Assembly (NCBI GenBank): GCA_000285855.2
Contig: HE978651.1
Span: forward strand, 450,012 to 514,011
Direction: 5' to 3'
DNA length: 64,000 bases
From: Ruminococcus sp. JC304
GTDB lineage: Bacteria; Bacillota; Clostridia; Lachnospirales; Lachnospiraceae
The notes under the pieces are model-generated. The model did not search any database. It saw nothing but the letters and a program-made list of their open reading frames with translations, and was not told the origin of the DNA. Numbering within the stretch: position 1 is the first letter of the stretch; each line of letters starts with the position of its first letter. Made by a program: the position numbers and the translations under genes. Shown in pieces: positions 1-9,382 of the stretch.

Positions 1-1301
1 ATAATCTGTCTTTGGATTGGGGCAGTAATGTACCGGGATCAGGGGCACCTGAGAAGATTATGGTGGCAGCTGTTCAGGCACTTGAGAACAGGGGCTATCA
101 GGTCAGCAAGGCTGGATACAGGTTTCTGGAGCAGGGACTTGCAGCACATCAGGAGCAGGATTTTGTGAAGCTCCATCAATTATCAGCACTTTTACGAAGA
201 GAGCTGATGAATGCCAAAAAGGATGAAAACTCAGAATACTGGAAATACAAATATTATCATTCTTTTGAGGAGTATGAGAAGGAAGTAAGCTTTCCGGATG
301 CCGTAGCAGTTGATACTTCCACAGAAGATTTTAAAGAAAAGATCCGTGCCGGATGGCTGGCACAGCTGGTTGGCGGAGCTATGGGAACCATGGTGGAGGG
401 TTATACCAGTGAGAATTTGCAGAAGGCCTTTGGGGACGTGACAGGTTATCTGCGGGAACCAAATACTTACAATGATGATATTACTTTTGAACTGGCATTT
501 CTGGATGCTTTTTCGGAGAAGGGATATGAAGTTACAGCGGAGGATATTGCACTCATGTGGGTAGGATTTATCCCCTGTGGCTGGTCAGCAGAGGAGTTGG
601 CTATCCGGAATATCAAAAGCGGTATTTTCCCTCCGGAAAGTGGTACCCACTGCAATCCGTTCAATGAATGGATCGGTGCTCAGATGAGAGCCGGAATATG
701 CGGAATGGCAGCACCGGGTAATCCTTATATGGCAGCGAGACTTGCATGGCGGGATGGAGAAGTTTCCCATGCAAACAATGGAATTTTGGGAGAGGTTTTT
801 AATGCTGTGATGGCCTCACTTGCATTTGTGAATACAGATATTCACAGCGTAGTAAAAGCTTCTATTGATATGATCCCGAAAAAAAGTGAATATTATTCAG
901 TGATCTCATATGCGTATGAGTGTTGTATGCGCTGTGACAGCTGGCAGGATGCACTGAAGGCGTGTATGGACAGATATCATACCTACAACTGGATCCATGC
1001 ATATCCCAATGCCTGTTGTGAGATCATTGCATTAATATATGGAAACGGTGATTTCCGTGAAACTCTTCACATCATTACTATGTGCGGTATTGATGTAGAC
1101 TGCAATGCGGGAATGATTATGCCGCTTCTGGCAATCCAACAGGGAATCCAGACTATTCCCTCTGAACTGCTCCATCCGGCTTTTGAGAAGCTGGAGACTT
1201 ATATGAGAGGTAAATACCGTGAAATCTCTCTGGAGGAACTGGTTCAGGAAACCGTAGACAGTATCTGCAGGGCTGGAGCGCAGAATACCGGGCATGTATG
1301 A
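1..1301 (+). CDS. ADP-ribosylglycohydrolase family protein (5' end outside window)
   Basis: The reading frame is open through the left edge, so the true start lies upstream; the TTG at 12 is only the first start-like codon inside the window. The C-terminal ~320 residues look like the all-helical ADP-ribosylglycohydrolase (DraG/ARH) fold. A YNDDITFE motif sits where the family has its TDDT-type metal-binding motif, and a late DVDCNAG motif resembles the DTDTxA motif. The family hydrolyses N-glycosidic bonds of ADP-ribose adducts. The stop lies 20 bases before the start of a BMP-type nucleoside-binding protein, so co-transcription is likely and the substrate may be a free nucleoside or ADP-ribose-like compound; that is inference. 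The first ~100 residues before this domain are not recognised. Confidence 0.8.
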   Translation, partial: NLSLDWGSNVPGSGAPEKIMVAAVQALENRGYQVSKAGYRFLEQGLAAHQEQDFVKLHQLSALLRRELMNAKKDENSEYWKYKYYHSFEEYEKEVSFPDAVAVDTSTEDFKEKIRAGWLAQLVGGAMGTMVEGYTSENLQKAFGDVTGYLREPNTYNDDITFELAFLDAFSEKGYEVTAEDIALMWVGFIPCGWSAEELAIRNIKSGIFPPESGTHCNPFNEWIGAQMRAGICGMAAPGNPYMAARLAWRDGEVSHANNGILGEVFNAVMASLAFVNTDIHSVVKASIDMIPKKSEYYSVISYAYECCMRCDSWQDALKACMDRYHTYNWIHAYPNACCEIIALIYGNGDFRETLHIITMCGIDVDCNAGMIMPLLAIQQGIQTIPSELLHPAFEKLETYMRGKYREISLEELVQETVDSICRAGAQNTGHV

Positions 1302-1321
1302 GAAAAAGGAGGAACTATAAT

Positions 1322-2452
1322 ATGAAGAAAAAATTGGTAGCAGCAACTCTTACAGCAGCAATGATCCTTTCCACAGGACTGGTAACAGTGCCGGTTATGG
1401 CAAAGGAAGATGGTGAACCATATAAGGCAGCACTGCTTCTGAACGGAACTCTGGGTGACAAATCTTTCTATGATTCTGCAAATGCAGGTCTGGAAGCACT
1501 TCAGGAAGAGCTGGGCGATGATAAGTTTACATTCAAGGTTGAGCAGATGGGTGCTACTTCCGCTGATGAAGCAAAATGGGAGCCTACCATGTATGATTAC
1601 TGTGATGATGGTTCTTACGATGTAATTATCTGTGGAACTTATCAGATGCTGGATGCGCTGACCAATGCGGCAGCAGATTATCCGGATCAGAAGTTTATCT
1701 TCTTTGATGAAGCTTTTGATTTCAGCACAGGCGGAGAGGATAATGTATATAATGTAATGTACAAACAGAATGAGGTATCTTATCTGATCGGTGCTATGGC
1801 TGCTATGATGACTACAGATGAGTCTCTGGACATGATCGACCCATCCAACAAGATTATTGGTTTCCTGGGTGGTATGGAGAACTCTGTTATCAATGACTTC
1901 CTGGTTGGATACATTCAGGGTGCAAAGGATGTAGATGCTGATACACAGGTGGCTCTGGCATATGTAGGAAACTTCTATGACTCTGCTGCAGGAAAAGATA
2001 TGGCTCTTACTCAGTATCAGAATGGTGCTGACGTTGGATTTAACGTAGCAGGAAGTGCAGGTCTTGGACAGATCGAGGCAGCAGTAGATGCAAAGAGATA
2101 TGCTTTTGGTGTTGACTCTGACCAGGCAGCAGTTCTGCCGGATTACGCAGCTAATATTCCTACCTCTGCATTGAAGAATGTAGGTAATTCCCTGATCCGC
2201 GCTATTAAAGAGGATATGGATGGTGAGCTTCCATATGGTACTCTGGAGTATCTGGGACTTTCTGACGGTGGTGTAGAGCTGGTAGAGGATGATCACTATA
2301 AAGAAGTTGTTCCGGAAGAGATTCGTACAAAGATTGAGGATCTGAAACAGCAGATCATTGATGGAAAGATTACAGTTCCTACAGCTCTTGGCGATGATGC
2401 AATGAGCGAGGATGATATCAAGGCTCTGATCGATTCTGCAAAAGTAGGCTGA
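1322..2452 (+). CDS. BMP/PnrA-family nucleoside ABC transporter substrate-binding protein
   Basis: This is the extracellular solute-binding protein of a nucleoside ABC importer (BMP/PnrA/Med family); the ATPase and two permeases follow. I chose ATG 1322 over the in-frame ATG 1298 because AAGGAGG lies just upstream of 1322 and the protein then begins with a clean signal peptide (MKKK, hydrophobic core, VMA-KE cleavage region). The length of 376 residues is normal. Blocks such as GDKSFYDSANAGL and the C-terminal AL..VG region fit the family. There is no cysteine in the first 40 residues, so no lipobox, although most Gram-positive members are lipoproteins. How it stays near the membrane is unclear. 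Confidence 0.9.
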   Translation: MKKKLVAATLTAAMILSTGLVTVPVMAKEDGEPYKAALLLNGTLGDKSFYDSANAGLEALQEELGDDKFTFKVEQMGATSADEAKWEPTMYDYCDDGSYDVIICGTYQMLDALTNAAADYPDQKFIFFDEAFDFSTGGEDNVYNVMYKQNEVSYLIGAMAAMMTTDESLDMIDPSNKIIGFLGGMENSVINDFLVGYIQGAKDVDADTQVALAYVGNFYDSAAGKDMALTQYQNGADVGFNVAGSAGLGQIEAAVDAKRYAFGVDSDQAAVLPDYAANIPTSALKNVGNSLIRAIKEDMDGELPYGTLEYLGLSDGGVELVEDDHYKEVVPEEIRTKIEDLKQQIIDGKITVPTALGDDAMSEDDIKALIDSAKVG

Positions 2453-2511
2453 TCGTTACTACAAAAAAAGTGAACAGTAGCGGTTCATCCGTATAGATGT
2501 GGATTGCAAAG

Positions 2512-2540
2512 GTGCGCATCATGTAAAGCATGATGCGCAC
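2512..2540 (+). other. Perfect stem-loop between binding-protein and ATPase genes
   Basis: A 12-bp perfect stem (GTGCGCATCATG / CATGATGCGCAC) with a 5-nt TAAAG loop lies 60 bases after the binding-protein stop. It is followed by TCTGTGTTT, not a real T-run, so it is a weak or partial terminator at best. Such hairpins often protect the upstream mRNA and let the binding protein be made in excess over the membrane subunits. That role is inferred from position only. Confidence 0.65.
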
Positions 2541-2589
2541 TCTGTGTTTAACCGAAATATAAACATTAATGTGAGATGAGGTGAGTCGA

Positions 2590-4143
2590 TTGGATAATCA
2601 GACGGTTTTACAGATGAACCACATTATGAAAATTTATGGAAATGGTGTGGTTGCCAATGAAGATGTATCCCTTGAGCTCCGAAAAGGAGAAATCCATGCA
2701 CTTCTGGGAGAAAACGGTGCCGGAAAAAGTACATTGATGAAAGTGCTTTTTGGCCTGGAAGCACCGGATCAGGGTGATATTATTCTGAATGGTCAGAAAA
2801 CAACAATAAAATCTCCACAGGAGGCTATCAGTAAAGGGATTGGAATGGTACATCAGCATTTCATGCTGGTACCCTCTCTGACAGTGGCACAAAATATTAT
2901 TCTGGGTGTTGCGCCGAAGAAAGGCTTGTTTATTGATATGGATAAAGCTGTAAAGGCTGCTCAGGATATTGCAGAGGAGTATAATTTTGACCTTGATGTT
3001 AATCAGAGGGTGGAGGAAATACCGGTAGGTATTAAGCAGAAGGTAGAAATTCTGAAAGCTCTTTACAGAGGGGCGGAAATTTTGATTTTGGATGAACCTA
3101 CGGCAGTGCTTACTCCGCAGGAAACAGATGAGCTTTTTGTCCAGCTTGTGAAACTGAAGGATAAGGGACATACGATTATTTTTATTTCTCATAAACTTGA
3201 TGAAATCAAAAAGATCTGTGACCGTGCAACTATTATGAGAAATGGACGAAGCATGGGAACCTATGAGGTGAAGGATATTACTACACAGGAAATGTCCAGA
3301 CTGATGGTTGGCCGTGAGGTATCTCTGACATTTGATAAGAATGAACAGCATCTTACGGATGATATATTTGTAAAAGTCCGTAATCTTACTGTGCATAATT
3401 CCCAGGGTGTGCTGAAAGTGGATGATCTTTCCTTTGATGTAAAGGGTGGAGAGATTCTGGGAATTGCCGGTGTGGAGGGAAACGGACAGAGTGAGCTGAT
3501 CGATACCCTTACCGGCCTGAACAAGAAATACAAAGGTGAGATCAGGATCAAGGGGGAGGATATTGCGAACACTTCCATCGAAGGAATCAGGGCATTGAAG
3601 CTGGCCCATATTCCTGAAGACCGTATGACTTCCGGCTGTGCAGGTAATCTTTCTATTCAGGAAAACATGTTTTCCAATCAGTACAAAGATACAGCTTATT
3701 CCGGTAGATTGTTTTTAAAGAAAAAAGCAATTGAAAAGCGCAGTGATGAGCTGATCAGAGAATATATGGTGAAATGTAAATCCAGAAAACAGAATGTGGG
3801 TATGCTTTCCGGAGGAAATATTCAGAAAGTAATTGTTGCCAGAGAATTTTCTACAGGACCGGATATTATTATTGCAAACCAGCCAACCCGTGGTATTGAT
3901 GTAGGTGCGGCTGCTTTTATCCGTAAAAGACTTCTGGAATTTCGCGATGCAGGCTGCGCAGTCATCCTGATTTCGGCAGACCTTACAGAGATCTTTTCTC
4001 TTAGTGACAGACTGGCAGTTATGTACAAAGGAAAATTTGCCGGTTTCTTTACAGATGTGGAGAAAGTGACAGAGGAAGAGCTTGGACAGCATATGCTGGG
4101 AATCAAGCATGATGATGTACTGGAGGGCGTGACTTATGAATAG
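2590..4143 (+). CDS. Nucleoside ABC transporter, double-domain ATP-binding protein
   Basis: This is the cytoplasmic ATPase of the nucleoside importer, with two tandem ABC domains like RbsA or NupO. Domain 1 has Walker A GENGAGKST and Walker B ILILDEPTAVLTP. Domain 2 has a degenerate Walker A GVEGNGQSE, the signature LSGGNIQKV and a Walker B ending in ANQPTRGID, all typical of the second half in this family. TTG 2590 is the preferred start because GAGGTGA lies 5 bases upstream; GTG 2581 in the same frame would overlap that site. The length (~517 residues) is standard. It overlaps the next gene by 8 bases, implying translational coupling. Confidence 0.93.
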   Translation: MDNQTVLQMNHIMKIYGNGVVANEDVSLELRKGEIHALLGENGAGKSTLMKVLFGLEAPDQGDIILNGQKTTIKSPQEAISKGIGMVHQHFMLVPSLTVAQNIILGVAPKKGLFIDMDKAVKAAQDIAEEYNFDLDVNQRVEEIPVGIKQKVEILKALYRGAEILILDEPTAVLTPQETDELFVQLVKLKDKGHTIIFISHKLDEIKKICDRATIMRNGRSMGTYEVKDITTQEMSRLMVGREVSLTFDKNEQHLTDDIFVKVRNLTVHNSQGVLKVDDLSFDVKGGEILGIAGVEGNGQSELIDTLTGLNKKYKGEIRIKGEDIANTSIEGIRALKLAHIPEDRMTSGCAGNLSIQENMFSNQYKDTAYSGRLFLKKKAIEKRSDELIREYMVKCKSRKQNVGMLSGGNIQKVIVAREFSTGPDIIIANQPTRGIDVGAAAFIRKRLLEFRDAGCAVILISADLTEIFSLSDRLAVMYKGKFAGFFTDVEKVTEEELGQHMLGIKHDDVLEGVTYE

Positions 4144-5200
4144 TGCAAAAAGATTTGATATTATCAGAACGATCATGTCAGTTCTGATCGCGCTTGCCAT
4201 CTCTTTTGTAATTATCTTCATGGTAAGTGATCAGCCACTGGAGGCTATTAAATATTTGCTTATTGGTCCGCTGACTAATAAGCGAAGTATGGGGAATGTG
4301 GTGGAATCTATGATTCCGCTGATCTTTACGGGAACCGGTGTATGTATTATGTTTTCTGCAAACCAGATCAACCTGGCTGGAGAGGGTGCTTTTCATATTG
4401 GAGGTCTGATTGCTTCCTGTATTGCCATTAAAGTGACTGCAGGTTTTGTATCTCCTTTTGCAGCCCTGGTCTGCGCTGGTCTGGCAGGTGCTTTATTTAC
4501 TGTAATCCCTGCTATTATGAAGATTACGACTACAGCATCCGAGATGGTTTCCTCTCTGATGATCAACTACATTGCGCTGTATTTTGGAAACTATATGCTT
4601 AACAATGTAATCGGAGATCCAAAGGCAAGTGCTGCTTCCTATAAGCTGAGCGAAGCATCTGAGCTTCCGGTACTGATCCAGGGAACCCGTGTACATCTGG
4701 GCTTTATCATTGCTATTGCAGTGGCAGTGCTTGGATATTTGTTTCTGTACAGGACCAAAATGGGATATGAACTTCGTCTGGCAGGTGAGAATGAAGAATT
4801 TGCCAGATATTCAGGAGTGAATATCGTAAAGGTTATTGTACTTTCTCAGATCCTTGGTGGTTTTGTGGCAGGTCTTGGTGGTGGAGTGGAAATGCTCAGC
4901 CCGATTTACAGCAGATTTACATGGACTTCACTTCTGGGATATGGATGGGATGCGATCATTATCTGTACTCTTGCAAAGAAAAATCCGCTGTATACACCTT
5001 TTGCAGCGCTGTTTCTTGCTTATCTGCGTACCGGTGCTTCCATTATGGCCCGGAGAACAGATGTAACACTGGAAATTGTACAGATCACCCAGGGTATTAT
5101 CATTCTTCTGGTTGTGGCAGAACAATTCCTGAGTAAGTATAAACATAAGATCATTGCCAAAGAGGCAAAGGCAGCACTGAAAGATGAGGAGGTGGCATAA
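4136..5200 (+). CDS. Nucleoside ABC transporter permease 1
   Basis: This is an inner permease subunit of the BPD_transp_2 type used by ribose and nucleoside importers. About nine to ten hydrophobic segments alternate with short loops, and the central GSYNLAGEGAFHIG-like stretch (here NQINLAGEGAFHIGG) is the family hallmark near residues 75-90. The start overlaps the ATPase stop, and the next permease begins 2 bases after this stop. The pair should form the membrane channel. Product length of 354 residues is normal. I see no defects. Confidence 0.92.
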   Translation: MNSAKRFDIIRTIMSVLIALAISFVIIFMVSDQPLEAIKYLLIGPLTNKRSMGNVVESMIPLIFTGTGVCIMFSANQINLAGEGAFHIGGLIASCIAIKVTAGFVSPFAALVCAGLAGALFTVIPAIMKITTTASEMVSSLMINYIALYFGNYMLNNVIGDPKASAASYKLSEASELPVLIQGTRVHLGFIIAIAVAVLGYLFLYRTKMGYELRLAGENEEFARYSGVNIVKVIVLSQILGGFVAGLGGGVEMLSPIYSRFTWTSLLGYGWDAIIICTLAKKNPLYTPFAALFLAYLRTGASIMARRTDVTLEIVQITQGIIILLVVAEQFLSKYKHKIIAKEAKAALKDEEVA

Positions 5201-5202
5201 GT

Positions 5203-6123
5203 ATGTGGAAAGCAATTTTATCACCGGATTTCTTTTCTACGATTTTAAGATCTGCAACTCCGATTCTGTTTGCCACACTGGCATCTGCGATTGCAGCCAA
5301 ATCCGGTATCTGTAACATGGCACTTGAGGGTATTATGTTATTCTCTGCATTGTTTGGGGTAATCTTTTCATCCCTTACCCATAGTGCGTGGCTGGGACTT
5401 CTGATCACAATGGTTATTGGCGGTTTGATTGGTATGATCCTGGCATTCTTTATCCTGAATCTGAAGACGGATGAAATCCTGGCAGCGATTGCCATTAACC
5501 TGACGGCAACAGGCGGTACGGTTTTGATCATGGTTGCTTTTTCGGGAGACAGAGGTGTTTCTTCCTCAATCCGAAGTGTATCGGCACCTACGGTTACCCT
5601 GCCGCTGATTGAGAAGATTCCTTTTATCGGAAGTGTACTTTCCGGGCAGAATGTACTGACCTGGTTGGCGATTCTGGCTGTGATCCTGCTTCATCTGTTT
5701 TTGTATAAGACGCCTCTTGGTCTGGCAATCCGTGCAGTAGGAGAAAATAAAAATGCAGCGGAATCGGTAGGAATCAGTTCCAGAAAGATTAAGTATATTG
5801 CGCTGATCATTAGTGGTGTACTGGCTTCTATGGGAGGATTTTATCTTTCCGGCGGTTATATGAATATGTTTACCAAAGATATGTCCGGTGGACGAGGCTT
5901 TATTGCACTGGCTGCATCCAGTATGGGTGGTGATACTCCTGTTGGAGGTTTCCTGGTATCCTTACTTTTTGGCCTTGCCCAGGCAGTTGCAAATGTTATG
6001 CAGCTGACTTCACTGATGCCTTATGAGATTATCCTGATGGTACCATATCTTACGACTCTGGTAGGTTTGGGAGTTTATTATTATGGACAGAAGAAGAAAA
6101 AAGAACGCCTCAGTGGAAAATAG
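5203..6123 (+). CDS. Nucleoside ABC transporter permease 2
   Basis: This is the second permease subunit, 306 residues, with about eight to nine membrane segments and the family motif GICNMALEGIMLFSALFG near residues 40-60. It is smaller than its partner, as usual for NupC/NupQ-type pairs. The C-terminus is short, basic and cytoplasmic (QKKKKERLSGK). It is the last gene of the importer operon. A convergent kinase gene ends about 100 bases downstream, with a hairpin in between. Confidence 0.92.
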   Translation: MWKAILSPDFFSTILRSATPILFATLASAIAAKSGICNMALEGIMLFSALFGVIFSSLTHSAWLGLLITMVIGGLIGMILAFFILNLKTDEILAAIAINLTATGGTVLIMVAFSGDRGVSSSIRSVSAPTVTLPLIEKIPFIGSVLSGQNVLTWLAILAVILLHLFLYKTPLGLAIRAVGENKNAAESVGISSRKIKYIALIISGVLASMGGFYLSGGYMNMFTKDMSGGRGFIALAASSMGGDTPVGGFLVSLLFGLAQAVANVMQLTSLMPYEIILMVPYLTTLVGLGVYYYGQKKKKERLSGK

Positions 6124-6159
6124 AAGGTAACTGTCCGGTACATCTGCAGTTACAATAAA

Positions 6160-6205
6160 TTATAAAAAAATTACAGGCAGAGCTGCGAATGGCGGACTCT
6201 GCCTG
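6160..6205 (-). terminator. Rho-independent terminator of the PfkB kinase gene
   Basis: A 9-bp stem (CAGGCAGAG / CTCTGCCTG, 6174-6205) lies 15 bases past the kinase stop. Read on the minus strand it is followed by a T-rich tract (TAATTTTTTTATA). It may also reduce read-through from the importer operon on the plus strand, where the T-run is missing. Confidence 0.75.
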
Positions 6206-6219
6206 ATGTGTATTGAACT

Positions 6220-7118
6220 CTAAATATTCAGTCGCCGGAAGTCTTCATCCGGCAGAAGCGCGGAAGATGTGGCAACCACAGCAGAAGAAACACGGTTGGC
6301 CTTGGATATGGCAATCGGGATGCTGTCTCCCTTTTTCAGACAGGCGATCACAGATCCAATGTGGGAATCTCCGGCTCCGATGGTATCTGCCTGGATGGTA
6401 GGAATGGGGGCAATGATCTCTTCTTTTTTCCGTTGTAATAATAGCAGCCTTTCTCACCCAGGGTGATGATTACAGTATTGTGGGTTTTTCGGTATAAATA
6501 AGCACCTGCTTTGCTGATATCTGTTTCACCGCTTACCTCGAGGGCTTCTGTTTCGTTAAGGTGGAGGACAGGAGAGAGTTTATAGATTCGTTCTGTAAGT
6601 GCAGGATCAATGACTGTAAGTCTTGGACCGGGGGCAAAGAATACAGTGAGCTGGGGATTTTTTTCCAGAAATTCAACAATGTTGATGCCGGTTTTTTCTT
6701 CAATTTCCAGACCACAGATATATACAGAATCGATTTCAGACACATCTATCAGGTCGAACCAGCTTTTTTCAAAAAGATATTCTGCGCCATGGTAGGAGAC
6801 AAAGCTTCTTTCCCCGCTTTTTTCTACGAAACAGTAGCAGCATCCATTCTCTGTACTTGGGGATGGAATGGGGCTTGAAATCCCGCGTTTCTTCAGCTCT
6901 TCCCTGACAAAGTGACCGTATACTCCCTGTCCTACAGGGGAAAAGAGGATATAGGGAACCTGGAAATGGCGGACAGAGTCCGAGACATTATAGGCACATC
7001 CTCCCAGGGACATGTGTTGGCTGCGGATGTGGACGTCCTCTCCTGTTTTAGGTAAAGAATCAACAAGGTTTACAATAATATCTACAACAGTAGATCCGAT
7101 AATCAGTACTTTTTTCAT
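6220..7118 (-). pseudogene. PfkB-family sugar/nucleoside kinase, interrupted by a -1 frame change at an A6 run
   Basis: The start is ATG 7118 with AAAGGAGC upstream. The first frame encodes about 240 recognisable residues of a ribokinase-type kinase, including the GG.A.N substrate motif (SLGGCAYNVS) and the ITLGEKG strand. It then leaves frame and stops at 6348 (256 residues). The other frame continues the fold with the PfkB signature DTIGAGDSH and a normal end at 6220. The switch occurs at six A (plus strand T6, 6424-6429), where the message reads A AAA AAG in phase. A -1 slip, or one extra A, gives a complete 299-residue kinase. Possibilities are a true lesion, a homopolymer undercall, or recoding. 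If functional it would phosphorylate a nucleoside or sugar from the neighbouring importer. Confidence 0.75.
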
Positions 7119-7226
7119 GATAGCTCCTTTAAAGTGGTCAAAATTAAAAATATTTTTCTTCTGACTTACGGAGAATATGCTATCACAATCCGGGTTTACT
7201 GGCAATATAGAAAGGATGATTTCATC

Positions 7227-8531
7227 ATGGAGAAAACAATTTTATTAAAAAATGCAGGGCTTTTGGATGAAGAAGCAAATTGCATTTTGAATCAGAATAT
7301 ATATGTGCAGGAAGGGAAAATTCTGAAAATTCTGCCTGCAGCAGAGGATACAGAATCCATTCATGCGGATGAGACAATTGATTGCAGTAAATATTATGTC
7401 AGTCCGGGACTGGCAAATCTGCATACCCATACTGCCATGAATATCTTTAAGGGAATTGCTGAGGATGTTACGGCAGATGCCTGGTTTAATGAAATGATAT
7501 GGCCATATGAGAGCAAGATGACAGATGAGGATATTTATGTGGGAACCCTGATGGGAATCGCAGAAATGATCAATAATGGAGTAACTGTTTTTGCAGATCA
7601 TTATTTTGGAGAAGAACAGGTGCTGAAGGCTGTAAAGGAGACGGGGATCAGGGGAGACCTGGCGCCTACCTTGTTTGGGATGACGCCGGATTTCCATGAG
7701 CGTCTGGCACAGGTAAAAGCATTTATCCAGGAACACAGAAACGATTCAGACAGGATTTCTTTCCATATGGGACCCCATGCCAATTATACCTGCCCATCAC
7801 CTACGCTGAAAGAAATCATTGATGTAGCAAAGGAACTGAATCTGCCTATCCATCTCCATGTATCAGAGGAGGATGTGCAGGTGGAGAAGGCCAGAGAAGA
7901 GACAGGGCTGACTCCTTTTGGAATTCTTTATGAAGCAGGGGGATTTGACTGTAAGGTGCTGATCGGTCATGGACTTTGGATTGAGGAAGAGGATCTGAAA
8001 TACCTGCGGGATGATACCTGGTTTGCTTTCTGCCCCAAAACGTATATGAAGCTAGCTTCCGGTAAGGGTGGATTCTTCGATTATTATAAACAATTGAATT
8101 ATGGTTTTGGTACAGACGGAGCGGCAAGTTCAAATACGTTAAATCCTGTGGAACAGGCAAGGTTGTTTGGCCTGATGGGAAAATATCAGGAGAGAAATTC
8201 AGCAGCTTATACAGCAACAGAAATATGGCAGCATCTTATGGCAAGCCATCAGGCGTTTCCTTTTGGAAGTGGCAGACTGAAAGAAGGGGCTCCTGCAGAT
8301 CTGGTGATCTGGGATCTGTATCAGCCGGATACTTTTCCATTCTACAGCCCGATTTCGGCTATTCTCTACAGCAGTAACAGCCAGAATGTAAAATATACAA
8401 TGGTTGCCGGGGAATTTCTGAAATATAACGGAAAGCTGAAAATAGATACCAAAACTCTGACGCAAGAAGCTGTCCGATTGCAGAAAGCTCTGTTAGAGCG
8501 CGGAAAAGGAAAAGCGCAGGTTGCTTATTGA
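7227..8531 (+). CDS. Amidohydrolase, SAH/MTA/5'-deoxyadenosine deaminase type
   Basis: This is a zinc-dependent deaminase of the amidohydrolase superfamily, close to the MtaD/DadD/SsnA group acting on adenosine derivatives. The metal-binding HTHTAMN motif is near residue 65. HLHVSEED, IGHG and the GTDGAASSNTLN motif give the remaining ligands and catalytic Asp. I chose ATG 7227 (AAAGGATG upstream) over longer frames starting at 7134 because the upstream part overlaps the divergent promoter region and has no ribosome site. The length of 434 residues fits. It lies upstream of deoD, so a purine-nucleoside substrate is likely. The exact substrate is not determinable here. Confidence 0.88.
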   Translation: MEKTILLKNAGLLDEEANCILNQNIYVQEGKILKILPAAEDTESIHADETIDCSKYYVSPGLANLHTHTAMNIFKGIAEDVTADAWFNEMIWPYESKMTDEDIYVGTLMGIAEMINNGVTVFADHYFGEEQVLKAVKETGIRGDLAPTLFGMTPDFHERLAQVKAFIQEHRNDSDRISFHMGPHANYTCPSPTLKEIIDVAKELNLPIHLHVSEEDVQVEKAREETGLTPFGILYEAGGFDCKVLIGHGLWIEEEDLKYLRDDTWFAFCPKTYMKLASGKGGFFDYYKQLNYGFGTDGAASSNTLNPVEQARLFGLMGKYQERNSAAYTATEIWQHLMASHQAFPFGSGRLKEGAPADLVIWDLYQPDTFPFYSPISAILYSSNSQNVKYTMVAGEFLKYNGKLKIDTKTLTQEAVRLQKALLERGKGKAQVAY

Positions 8532-8555
8532 CAATTGAAATTTTGTTTGTAAGAT
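8528..8555 (+). promoter_or_regulatory. Candidate sigma-A promoter for deoD
   Basis: TTGACA (8528-8533), a 16-bp spacer and TAAGAT (8550-8555) lie about 80 bases before the deoD start. The -35 box overlaps the stop codon of the amidohydrolase gene, so deoD can be expressed on its own as well as by read-through. Confidence 0.6.
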
Positions 8556-8633
8556 TGAATAAAATGCGCTAAAATATACTTAGTATGTTGACCAGAAATA
8601 ATGTGATAAAAATAAACTAAAGGAGGAAATATT

Positions 8634-9338
8634 ATGTCTATTCCAACACCACACAATACTGCAAAAAAAGGTGATATTGCAAAAAAGGTTCTGATGCCGG
8701 GAGATCCTCTTCGTGCTAAGTTTATTGCAGAAACTTATCTGGAGAATCCGGTGTGCTTTAACACCGTGAGAAATATGTTTGGATATACCGGAACTTATAA
8801 GGGACAGCAGGTTTCTGTAATGGGAGGCGGTATGGGTATGCCGTCTATGGGCATTTACAGCTATGAGTTGTACAATTTCTATGATGTGGAGCAGATTATC
8901 CGTATTGGTTCTGCAGGAGCTCTGCAGGATGATGTAAATGTGATGGATGTGGTGATTGCCATGAGTGCATGCACGGATTCCAATTATGGAAGCCAGTACA
9001 AACTGCCGGGAACTTTTGCTCCTACTGCAAGCTATGAATTGGTGGCAAAGGCAGTAGAAGTTGCCAAAGAGCAGGGAACTCCGGTTCATGTAGGATCTGT
9101 AGTTTCATCTGATGTATTTTACAGTGATGATCCGGATTCATCTGCTGCATGGAGGAAAATGGGAGTTCTCTGCGCGGAGATGGAGTGTGCAGCATTGTTT
9201 ATGAATGCAGCGAGAGCAGGAAAGCAGGCTCTGGGAATTCTGACAATCTCTGACCATATTTTCAGAGATGAGGCCATTTCAGCAGAAGCCAGACAGACAT
9301 CCTTTAATAAGATGATGGAAATTGCGTTGGGAATCTGA
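8634..9338 (+). CDS. deoD: Purine-nucleoside phosphorylase, DeoD type
   Basis: This enzyme phosphorolyses purine nucleosides to free base and (deoxy)ribose-1-phosphate in the cytoplasm. The 234 residues match the hexameric DeoD family in length and sequence: early MPGDPLRAKFIAE, GGGMGMPSMGIYSYEL, the base-site region EMECAALF and the catalytic Asp in TISDHIF. It starts at ATG 8634 with AAAGGAGG 8 bases upstream. It supplies bases for the salvage genes nearby (guanine deaminase, NCS2 permease). Confidence 0.96.
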   Translation: MSIPTPHNTAKKGDIAKKVLMPGDPLRAKFIAETYLENPVCFNTVRNMFGYTGTYKGQQVSVMGGGMGMPSMGIYSYELYNFYDVEQIIRIGSAGALQDDVNVMDVVIAMSACTDSNYGSQYKLPGTFAPTASYELVAKAVEVAKEQGTPVHVGSVVSSDVFYSDDPDSSAAWRKMGVLCAEMECAALFMNAARAGKQALGILTISDHIFRDEAISAEARQTSFNKMMEIALGI

Positions 9339-9382
9339 TATCAATACAGACGCTAAATGACGACTGTTCTCAAGAAGAGCGA

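Noticed and set aside
12-14. TTG as the start of the first gene
   Set aside because: The frame is open to base 1 and the sequence upstream is coding-like, so the gene is cut by the window edge.
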